From NCBI GenBank assembly GCA_031273185.1, contig JAISSG010000068.1, positions 1-20,875 on the forward strand: a DNA stretch of 20,875 bases, written 5' to 3'. The position numbers and the translations under genes are program-made. Below are positions 9,851-17,171 of this stretch, one piece after another; position 1 is the first letter of the stretch, and each line of letters begins with the position of its first letter. The notes beneath the pieces were generated by a model. The model was not told the DNA's origin and did not search any database. It was given only the letters and a program-made list of their open reading frames with translations. The DNA comes from Treponema sp. (lineage in GTDB: Bacteria > Spirochaetota > Spirochaetia > Treponematales > Breznakiellaceae).

Positions 9851-10329
9851 AACCAATTATTTCAAATATTATCACGATTGTCACCGGGTCGGACGCTTCA
9901 ATCATGGCGGCGAAATACGCAATAGTCATGGCCAAGCTCTACCACTGCCGCCTCGGCGCGGTATACGTAGTGGACACGGCGACGATCAAGCAGCTTACCT
10001 TAAGCAAGATCTTCGTCACCGAGGAAAGCATCGAGTACGAGCAGAGCATTGAGGCAAACGGCCATCGCTACCTTTCCTTCGTGGAGGAGCTTGCCCAGGC
10101 AAAGGGCGTTAAAGTCGAGAAGGAGATACGCAGGGGAGCGGTGTACACGGAGATCATCGCCGCCGCCGACGAGCGGAAGGCCGATCTCATTGTCATGGGG
10201 GGCTGGGAAAAGGAACACAGCGCCCGGGACATCATCGGCCACGCGCACCGCGAAATCATGATCAACGCCAAATGCTCGGTGCTTCTGGTCAAGGACCCCG
10301 CCATCGATCATCTGTACAAATACGCGTAA
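9847..10329 (+). CDS. Universal stress protein family (UspA-like)
   Basis: The 160-residue product has the alpha/beta Usp fold pattern: an opening strand and helix (ISNIITIVTGSDASIMAAKYAIVMAKLYHCRLGAVYVVD), a central region VEKEIRRGAVYTEIIAAADERKADLIVMGGW, and a final strand CSVLLVK. In ATP-binding members the stretch after MG carries G-x2-G-x9-G(S/T); here it reads MGGWEKEHSARDIIGHAHREI, and that pattern is not evident, so the protein may not bind ATP in the usual manner. It overlaps the stop of subunit D by four bases and is probably co-translated with it. What it senses or controls cannot be read from the sequence. The unit ends at a hairpin shared with the convergent enolase gene. Confidence 0.82.
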   Translation: MKPIISNIITIVTGSDASIMAAKYAIVMAKLYHCRLGAVYVVDTATIKQLTLSKIFVTEESIEYEQSIEANGHRYLSFVEELAQAKGVKVEKEIRRGAVYTEIIAAADERKADLIVMGGWEKEHSARDIIGHAHREIMINAKCSVLLVKDPAIDHLYKYA

Positions 10330-10377
10330 AAAAATGGGGACCGGGGATTGTTGCTTAAGCTATACCCCCTGGTCCCC
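10328..10377 (-). terminator. Intrinsic terminator of enolase, possibly bidirectional
   Basis: GGGGACC at 10336-10342 pairs with GGTCCCC at 10371-10377, and the adjoining GGGG (10343-10346) with CCCC around 10365-10369. On the minus strand the stem is followed after one base by seven T residues (10334-10328), the classical intrinsic-terminator layout. In the plus direction, for the D-UspA unit, there is no T-run just after the stem, so termination that way would be weaker. The stem is built from the heptamer-like units described separately. Confidence 0.7.
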
Positions 10378-10396
10378 GATCCTTGGCCCCTGATCC

Positions 10397-10397
<1 letters not shown>
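10336..10397. repeat. G-rich heptamer-like units in inverted arrangement
   Basis: Read on the minus strand from the enolase stop, 10397-10363 splits into five consecutive seven-base units: GGGATCA, GGGGCCA, AGGATCG, GGGACCA, GGGGGTA. On the plus strand 10336-10349 reads GGGGACC, GGGGATT. The two groups face each other and form the terminator stem. The seven-base period matches that of the repeat inside the oxidoreductase gene at 20123-20164. Unit similarity is loose, so kinship is inference. Confidence 0.45.
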
Positions 10398-11710
<1,313 letters not shown>

Positions 11711-11727
11711 TTACGTGTGATAGTTCC

Positions 11728-11756
11728 ATATTGAGGCTTTGGAAGGGGGAAGTCAA
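11728..11756 (-). promoter_or_regulatory. Likely promoter of eno
   Basis: On the minus strand TTGACT (11756-11751) is followed after 17 bases by CAATAT (11733-11728). The -35 hexamer is near consensus, the -10 is weak. It would start transcription near 11721 and leave a leader of about 25 bases that contains the strong GGAGGA site. Confidence 0.4.
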
Positions 11757-11884
11757 GGGGCGCGTTGCCTCAAAATATCTCTCACGAAAGTACATAAGGA
11801 AGGCGCGGAATTTGCTAATTGGTCATATACATCGCAGTGACCTCCCTTTGGGTACGCGGCCTGTGGCGGGATGCCCCGGTCGCC

Positions 11885-12700
11885 TCATCTGTTTTCCAGG
11901 AATATCCACGCGTCGCTGTTGCAGCGCAGAAGGCCCCCCGCCGAGACCCAGGTGTCCGCTGCCGCCCTGACGGAAAAAACGGGAATCCCCTCGAAATACA
12001 AGGGGGCGGCAAACGGCGAAGTGCCTATCCAGGGGCCGGGACCCACGGGAATCTCCCTGCTGCCTCGGGCCTGTGGCACCAGGCGGCGCTTGTCAAAGCC
12101 CGAAGTGGCCGTCCTGGCCGCGACGTCGCCCCAGTCGGCAAGCCAGGGGTCGGCGCGGACCTGGGCGTTGACCGTTTCGTCGTCAAAAAGCCGGCGGAAG
12201 CGGGGCCAGTCGAAGTTCCAGGGCAGCCGGGGAACGGCGGCCCTTGCGGCGAAACTGGCGCCGTCCGTTTCCGGCGGGACGTTTTCCGTTCCCGCCCCCC
12301 CGGAGTGCCTGGCCATCTCCCAATAAAAGGCAGCGTCCACGCCCCCCTGCCAGGTCAAGGCCAAGGTCCTGCCGGAAGCGTCAAAAGGAAATATCGCCCC
12401 GGCGGGCATGAAAATGCCGGGGCCTATCCCCCTTTCCGGCCAGAAGGGCGCGGCGGACACGGGGCTGGCCCAAGTCTGGGGCAGGGAAATTTCGGCCTTT
12501 TCCCCGCCCTGGATCGCCGCCGCCTGCTTCCTGCCGTCGCCAGTTACCCACTCCACCTGCCAGCAGGGCTCGCCAAGCAGGGTTTCCCAGCTCTGGGGAA
12601 GCGGCGGGAATTGCAGGCTGCAGCGGGGATCGGTGAGCGTCGGCTCCCCGCAGCCGCACAGGACAAGCGCCGCCCACAGCGCCGCGCATCGAGCTTTCAT
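11885..12700 (-). CDS. Putative lipoprotein of unknown function
   Basis: I do not recognise this gene. The product of 271 residues begins MKARCAALWAALVLCGCGEP, a short lipoprotein signal peptide in which LCGC (residues 14-17) serves as lipobox with Cys17 as the lipidated residue. The mature part has no further membrane segment and is rich in Trp, Pro, Gly and Ala, with alternating strands (for example KAEISLPQTW, TLALTWQGG, IPVFSVRAAADTWVSAGGLLRC), suggesting a beta-rich extracytoplasmic protein. An ATG at 12733 is in frame but the signal peptide fits only from 12700. A long open frame also lies on the opposite strand (11819-12748) but has no family features, so the minus strand is preferred. 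It is divergent from the 463-residue gene and follows no obvious operon. Confidence 0.65.
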   Translation of the reverse strand: MKARCAALWAALVLCGCGEPTLTDPRCSLQFPPLPQSWETLLGEPCWQVEWVTGDGRKQAAAIQGGEKAEISLPQTWASPVSAAPFWPERGIGPGIFMPAGAIFPFDASGRTLALTWQGGVDAAFYWEMARHSGGAGTENVPPETDGASFAARAAVPRLPWNFDWPRFRRLFDDETVNAQVRADPWLADWGDVAARTATSGFDKRRLVPQARGSREIPVGPGPWIGTSPFAAPLYFEGIPVFSVRAAADTWVSAGGLLRCNSDAWIFLENR

Positions 12701-12765
12701 ACCCCTGTTATGGCAGGAAAAGCGGTTTTGCATTACTCATTTGGCTGAATATGGCCCCGGTTTCC

Positions 12766-12794
12766 TTGCAAATTATCCCGGATTTAACTATAGT
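12766..12794 (+). promoter_or_regulatory. Promoter predicted to give a leaderless mRNA
   Basis: TTGCAA at 12766-12771 and TATAGT at 12789-12794 are exactly 17 bases apart. Transcription would begin about seven bases after the -10, at 12801-12802, and the ATG preferred for the next gene is at 12802. The message would then begin at or within a base of its start codon. Confidence 0.5.
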
Positions 12795-12798
12795 TAAA
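12783..12798. promoter_or_regulatory. Perfect 16-bp palindrome over the -10 element
   Basis: TTTAACTATAGTTAAA is its own reverse complement and covers the -10 hexamer of the promoter at 12766-12794. Position and symmetry suit a dimeric repressor site, though A+T-rich promoter DNA can be symmetrical by chance. Confidence 0.35.
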
Positions 12799-12801
12799 GA
12801 A

Positions 12802-14193
12802 ATGGCTGACGCTGCTGCACCCAACTACACCGATACCCTGGCACAGGCGCTCGTTTCGCGGAAGGATTGGCTCGAAAGGTCGGAGCTTAACAAGCTCAAG
12901 GAAGAGCTTCGGATATACCAGATCTCGTATTCGGTCCTGTACAATATGTACCTCAAGAAAAAACTGATAAACGAGGACCCTTACAAACAGGAAACCAAGA
13001 TAAGCGACCTGGAAATCCCGGATACCGGGCCCTTTAACGAGGCAAAACGGCACGAGCAGATCTCGCTGAGGCTTGCAAGCTACGACAGCCAGCTTGACTT
13101 CCTGGTCAACTTCTACCAGTTCGAGGTGGATTTCCTGAACATCGATAGGATACGGCGAATCCTCGGCCTGGTGCGCTACATAGACTGGGCGAGCCTGACC
13201 CCCGATTCCCAGTCGCCCAACACCAAGGTTGTCGCGGAAATTACCAACCGCTTAAAATCAGGCGGGGATCCGATTGCCCTCAGCATAATAGGCGAATCCC
13301 TTTCCAGGCTCCCGAAATGCACCGCCAAGGTCGTGGGGATTCTGCGGGACCTCTCCGTCTACCACAAGGAAAGCTACAAGCTCAGCGTCCGCAACGCGAT
13401 TCCGGGCTTGCAGGCTTCCGAGGCGGACGCCCCGGCCATCAAGAAAAAGATGAACACGGCAATGCCCAGAACGCCGTTTTACATGGAGTACATCGAAGAG
13501 CTGGTTAAGGAAGATTTTTCCAAGGACGGCCCCGCCCTGCGCGAGGCGGTTCTCAAATCGCTTGCGGTTGCGGAAGAAAAACAGCAGGTTACCAAGGCCA
13601 AGGTGAATTACAAGGGCATCCTGCTGGACGGGATACAGGCAATGGGGGCGTCAGCTATGGTGACGGGCGAAATAGCCCAAAAAATCGACGAAAACCAGGC
13701 TGTCCTTGCCAACCACAAAAAGACGTTCTGGGAAAAGATACGGCTCTTGATACGGCAGATGACGAATTCCGAGCCGGACGCGGTGGTATACGAGCTGAAT
13801 TTCATCGACCAGGCGACGGGGGCGCAGAAAACGGAGAGCCTCAATTTCTTCCAGTTCCGCGCCGACCTGGACAAAAGAATAAGAATCCTCACGGGGATGA
13901 ACGGGCAGGGGCAGCTCATGGGAAGGCTGAACGCAATGGCCGAGGAGCAGATCCTTGGCCATCTTGAGCGGACTATCCGGGACTCTCAGAACTACTTTCG
14001 GACGCTGTCAGCCCTTGACGACTATTTCAAGAGCACTGTGTCAAAGGAAGACCGCGACAAGATAAAGGGAATCAAGCCGGAATTGGCCTCGATAAAAAAC
14101 TGCATTGTCAAGGCAAACCAGATTCGGCACGACTACAGCGCGCAAAAAGAAGAAGAACAGATGAAACGCCTGGGGATACACCCCAGCGCCTGA
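12802..14193 (+). CDS. Conserved-looking protein of unknown function, 463 residues
   Basis: I do not recognise a family. The product is soluble, largely helical and highly charged, with no signal peptide, membrane segment or nucleotide-binding loop. Helical stretches around 10-60 (LVSRKDWLERSELNKLKEELRIYQISYSVLYNMYLKKK) and near the C-terminus (IRDSQNYFRTLSALDDYF onwards) could form coiled coils. A short central segment GVLGISR-like motif is absent; instead IVGILRDLSVYHKESYKLSV-type helices occur. The ATG at 12802 is preferred over one at 12751 because a good promoter ends just before it, although no strong ribosome site is present. The next gene, a peptide-binding lipoprotein, begins 15 bases after the stop, so the two are likely co-transcribed; that does not reveal its job. 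Codon use looks like its neighbours. Confidence 0.75.
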   Translation: MADAAAPNYTDTLAQALVSRKDWLERSELNKLKEELRIYQISYSVLYNMYLKKKLINEDPYKQETKISDLEIPDTGPFNEAKRHEQISLRLASYDSQLDFLVNFYQFEVDFLNIDRIRRILGLVRYIDWASLTPDSQSPNTKVVAEITNRLKSGGDPIALSIIGESLSRLPKCTAKVVGILRDLSVYHKESYKLSVRNAIPGLQASEADAPAIKKKMNTAMPRTPFYMEYIEELVKEDFSKDGPALREAVLKSLAVAEEKQQVTKAKVNYKGILLDGIQAMGASAMVTGEIAQKIDENQAVLANHKKTFWEKIRLLIRQMTNSEPDAVVYELNFIDQATGAQKTESLNFFQFRADLDKRIRILTGMNGQGQLMGRLNAMAEEQILGHLERTIRDSQNYFRTLSALDDYFKSTVSKEDRDKIKGIKPELASIKNCIVKANQIRHDYSAQKEEEQMKRLGIHPSA

Positions 14194-14208
14194 CAGGAGC
14201 CTGCTGCA

Positions 14209-15873
14209 ATGAACCCAGTGTCCAGAATCCCCGTCCTTTTATGCGTGCTGGTCATCTCCGGCTGCGCGTCGATGGGAGGCAGGGGATCGGCGCAGGGCCC
14301 CGGGGCGGGGCGCCCTGCCCCTTCCCCGAGGGCGGACGGGCCGGAATACGCGGAGAGCCGCCCCCGGGTGGAAGTCCGCGACGAGCTTACCGTGGCGTTC
14401 TCCAAAAGCGATGCGGAACTGGACTTCCGCAAGTCGTACCTGGCCAGCGAGGCGCAACTGTACACGGCGATCTACGAGGGGCTTTTTTCGTACCATCCTT
14501 TTACCATGGAACCCGTCCCGGCCCTGGCGGAGCGATGGGAGATTTCGGAGGACATGAAGCAGTGGACCTTCACCCTGCGGCAGAACGCGAGGTTCTCGAA
14601 CGGCGACCCGATCACGGCGGAGGATTTCCGCGCCACATGGCTTTCGCTGCTGTCGCCCCGGCGCGAGGCCCCCTACTCCAGCCTGTTCGACATCATCGAG
14701 GGGGCAAGGGAGTACCGGTCCGGCGCGCTGCGAAACGCGGACAGGGTTGGCATCGCCGCCACGGGGCCACGGACGCTCGTGGTGAGACTCAACGCCCCCG
14801 CGTCGTTCTTTCCCGCCATGCTGTGCCACCATTCGTTCGGCCCTGCCCATAAATCCCTGCTGAACGTCGAGCGGTGGTCGCGGGAAAACCTCGTTTCCAA
14901 CGGGCCCTTCCGCATCGCCGAAATGGACGAAGGCAAGATCGTCATGGAAAAAAACGAGCGCTACTGGGACGCAGGCAGCGTTGCCCTCAATAAAATAACC
15001 ATCAAGTACACCGAGACTGGCGAGGAGGCTTCGGGCCTCTGGAACTCCGGCGAGGCGCGGTGGATCGCCGGCGACGTGAGCATCGACGCGCTGACCGACC
15101 GCAGCGGCATCCAGGTGAACGCCCTGTTCGCCACCCACTACTACTTTATCCGCAGCGGGGAGCGGCCCTGGAACGACCACCGCGTCCGCCGCGCCCTTGT
15201 CCTGGCGCTACCCTGGGACGAAATACGCGGCGGGCATTTTCTCCCCGCCAGGACGCTGATCTACCCCCTGCCCGGCTACCCCAAGCTGGAAGGGATTTCC
15301 AGCACCGAGACGGAAGAGGCGGCAGCCCTGCTCGCCAAGGCCGGCTATCCCGGCGGCGCGGGCCTGCCCGCCCTAGTGATACGCATCACCCCCTCGCAGG
15401 AGGCGGACAGGATCGCCGGGCTGATGGCAAGCGCCTGGAAAAACACGCTGGGCATTTCCGTGCGGGTGGAGGTGATCCCCTACTCGGACTACCTCCAGTC
15501 GCTCAAAGTCAGGGGCTACAACGTGGGCTCTTCAACCTGGATAGGCGATTTCGCCGACCCGTACACGTTCCTGCAAATGTGGCGCAAGGGCTCGAACCTC
15601 AACGAGGCCCAGTTCGAGGACGACGACTACGAGGCGCTGATAGAAAAATCCATGTTCGAGGAGGGGGAGGCCCGCTGGGCGACCCTTGCCGAGGCGGAAA
15701 AGCTGCTCCTTGAGCGGGGCCCGGTGCTTCCCATCTCCCACAGCCCGGCGGTCAACATCGTGGACACCGGGGAGCTTGGCGGCTGGTTCCCCAACGCCCT
15801 GGACATACATCCCTTCAAGTACCTTAACTTCAGGGCGTTCCGCCCCCTGCCCGGGGTGGTCATGGCCAGGTAG
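14209..15873 (+). CDS. ABC transporter solute-binding lipoprotein, oligopeptide/dipeptide type (SBP family 5)
   Basis: These lipoproteins capture peptides, or sometimes sugars or metals, outside the membrane and deliver them to an ABC permease. The 554-residue product begins with a lipoprotein signal, MNPVSRIPVLLCVLVISGC, with Cys19 as lipidation site, followed by a Gly/Pro-rich linker to about 50. The body shows OppA hallmarks: YTAIYEGLFSYHPFTMEPVPALAERWEIS, the WTFTLRQNARFSNGDPITAEDFRATW block at about 125-150, NGPFRI..MDEGKIVMEKNERYWD, and the C-terminal domain with VEVIPYSDYLQSLKVRGYNV. AGGAG lies about ten bases before the ATG. No permease or ATPase gene is adjacent, so it is an orphan binding protein whose transporter would be elsewhere. 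Substrate is not certain. Confidence 0.92.
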   Translation: MNPVSRIPVLLCVLVISGCASMGGRGSAQGPGAGRPAPSPRADGPEYAESRPRVEVRDELTVAFSKSDAELDFRKSYLASEAQLYTAIYEGLFSYHPFTMEPVPALAERWEISEDMKQWTFTLRQNARFSNGDPITAEDFRATWLSLLSPRREAPYSSLFDIIEGAREYRSGALRNADRVGIAATGPRTLVVRLNAPASFFPAMLCHHSFGPAHKSLLNVERWSRENLVSNGPFRIAEMDEGKIVMEKNERYWDAGSVALNKITIKYTETGEEASGLWNSGEARWIAGDVSIDALTDRSGIQVNALFATHYYFIRSGERPWNDHRVRRALVLALPWDEIRGGHFLPARTLIYPLPGYPKLEGISSTETEEAAALLAKAGYPGGAGLPALVIRITPSQEADRIAGLMASAWKNTLGISVRVEVIPYSDYLQSLKVRGYNVGSSTWIGDFADPYTFLQMWRKGSNLNEAQFEDDDYEALIEKSMFEEGEARWATLAEAEKLLLERGPVLPISHSPAVNIVDTGELGGWFPNALDIHPFKYLNFRAFRPLPGVVMAR

Positions 15874-15882
15874 GCCCGCCGA

Positions 15883-15911
15883 TTGACGATTAATTGATTT
15901 TGTTATATACC
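15883..15911 (+). promoter_or_regulatory. Promoter of the glutamate synthase operon
   Basis: TTGACG at 15883-15888 and TATACC at 15906-15911 are separated by 17 bases. Transcription would start near 15918, so the structured element that follows lies inside the 5' untranslated leader. The -35 is near consensus and the -10 keeps TATA. Confidence 0.5.
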
Positions 15912-15923
15912 ATGTAATTGAAC

Positions 15924-16000
15924 AAAGGCGTTCGTCAGGTGATGCGGGGGTTAGCCAGACGGCTGTTCCCTGATCGCGTCGTGTGGCGAGCGCCTTTTTT
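15924..16000 (+). promoter_or_regulatory. Structured leader RNA ending in an intrinsic terminator (attenuator or riboswitch candidate)
   Basis: AAAGGCGTTCG at 15924-15934 pairs with CGAGCGCCTTT at 15987-15997 over 11 pairs including one G-U, and the 3' arm runs into six T residues (15995-16000). The 52-base interior can form TCAGG/CCTGA (15935-15939 with 15969-15973) and a small hairpin AGCC/GGCT (15953-15956 with 15961-15964, loop AGAC). An alternative TCGC/GCGA pairing (15974-15977 with 15986-15989) would compete with the terminator stem. A promoter lies before it and the GGAGGAAGG ribosome site only 11 bases after it, so the operon must be read through this terminator. It could instead end a short RNA. 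No known riboswitch consensus was recognised. Confidence 0.6.
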
Positions 16001-16022
16001 GTCTTCATTTGGAGGAAGGTCT

Positions 16023-17171
16023 ATGCAATGGGAAACCGCGCATCTGCGATGCGACGGCGCGAAGCGCCCTGGTGCGCTTTCACAGAGAGAAGGGCAGGCA
16101 AGGATTCCGTCCGGCTGCGCCATATCGGGTGTCATCGACAAGACCGGGAGGCGCATGAGCGGCGAGGCTATCATCAGATCCATTTCCGTGATGCACGACC
16201 GCTCTAACGGCCTTGGCGGGGGTTTCGCTGCCTACGGTATCTACCCGGAATACAAGGATTACTACGCCTTGCACATATTTTACGATTCGGTGTCGGCAAA
16301 AAAAGAATGCGAGGAATTGCTGGAGCGGCACTTTGACATCATCAACCTCTCCAAAATCCCCGTGAGAAAAATAAAGGAAATTACCGACGAGCCGTTGATC
16401 TGGCGCTACTTTGTCACCCCGCTGCCGACCAAACTTGCCGACAGCCAGCTTGACGAGCGCGAGTTCACCGCCAAGTGCGTGTTCCGCGTCAACACCAGAA
16501 TCGACGGGGCCTACGTTTTTTCCTCGGGCAAGAACATGGGCGTTTTCAAGGCGGTCGGCTTCCCCGAGGATGTGGGAAGGTTTTACAAACTTGAAGAATA
16601 CGAAGGCTGGTGCTTTACCGCCCACGGGCGCTACCCGACCAACACGCCGGGCTGGTGGGGCGGCGCGCACCCCTTTGCGCTGCTGGATTACTCGGTGGTG
16701 CATAACGGCGAGATTTCCTCGTACGACGCCAACCGCCGCGCCATTGAAATGTACGGCTACAAGTGCACCCTGCAAACCGACACCGAGGTCATCACCTACA
16801 TCATTGACTACCTGCACAGGAAAATCGGCCTGACGTATGACGAAATCGCTTCCGTCATCGCGGCCCCGTTCTGGCAGACCATAGAGCGCATGACGGAACA
16901 GGAGCGGGAGGCCCATGAGTACCTGCGGATCATGTTCTCGGCGCAGCTTATCACCGGCCCGTTCTCGATACTCGTGGGTTTTGAGGGCGGCCTGATGGCC
17001 CTCAACGACCGGCTGAAGCTGCGGAGCATGGTTGTCGGGGAAAAGGGCGACACGGTGTACATCGCAAGCGAGGAAGCGGCGATCCGCATTATCGAGCCGC
17101 ATCTTGACACGGTATGGGCGCCCAGGGGAGGGCGGCCGGTGATCGTTTATTTGAACGGAGGCAACTGTTAA
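16023..17171 (+). CDS. Class-II glutamine amidotransferase subunit of archaeal-type glutamate synthase (GltB1-like)
   Basis: This subunit hydrolyses glutamine to glutamate and hands ammonia to the synthase core. The 382-residue product carries the Ntn-type amidotransferase pattern: IPSGCAISGVI with the presumed nucleophile Cys32, MHDRSNGLGGGFAAYGIYP, GRYPTN and HNGEISSYDANRRAIEMYGY (about 219-245), and QTDTEVITYIIDYL. Because the nucleophile must end up at the N-terminus, the 31 residues before Cys32 would be a propeptide, as in large bacterial GOGAT. The ATG at 16023 has a strong GGAGGAAGG site; no in-frame start lies nearer Cys32. The open frame reaches back to 15918 but would run through the terminator. 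The stop shares one base with the next ATG. No GXGXG domain is present. Confidence 0.85.
   Translation: MQWETAHLRCDGAKRPGALSQREGQARIPSGCAISGVIDKTGRRMSGEAIIRSISVMHDRSNGLGGGFAAYGIYPEYKDYYALHIFYDSVSAKKECEELLERHFDIINLSKIPVRKIKEITDEPLIWRYFVTPLPTKLADSQLDEREFTAKCVFRVNTRIDGAYVFSSGKNMGVFKAVGFPEDVGRFYKLEEYEGWCFTAHGRYPTNTPGWWGGAHPFALLDYSVVHNGEISSYDANRRAIEMYGYKCTLQTDTEVITYIIDYLHRKIGLTYDEIASVIAAPFWQTIERMTEQEREAHEYLRIMFSAQLITGPFSILVGFEGGLMALNDRLKLRSMVVGEKGDTVYIASEEAAIRIIEPHLDTVWAPRGGRPVIVYLNGGNC

Noticed and set aside
11819..12748. Plus-strand open frame of 309 codons opposite the lipoprotein
   Set aside because: No signal, domain or ribosome site supports it, whereas the minus strand has a lipoprotein signal peptide and lipobox. 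Some doubt remains because neither product is recognised.
14239..15180. Minus-strand open frame of 313 codons opposite the peptide-binding protein
   Set aside because: It is a shadow of the clear OppA-type gene.
15918..16000. Leader as a signal recognition particle RNA
   Set aside because: The GTCAGG stretch is suggestive, but the conserved GGAAGGNAGCAGCC-type motif of the SRP RNA is missing.
15918..16022. Upstream extension of the amidotransferase frame from a TTG at 15918
   Set aside because: It would translate the terminator stem; a strong ribosome site supports the ATG at 16023.
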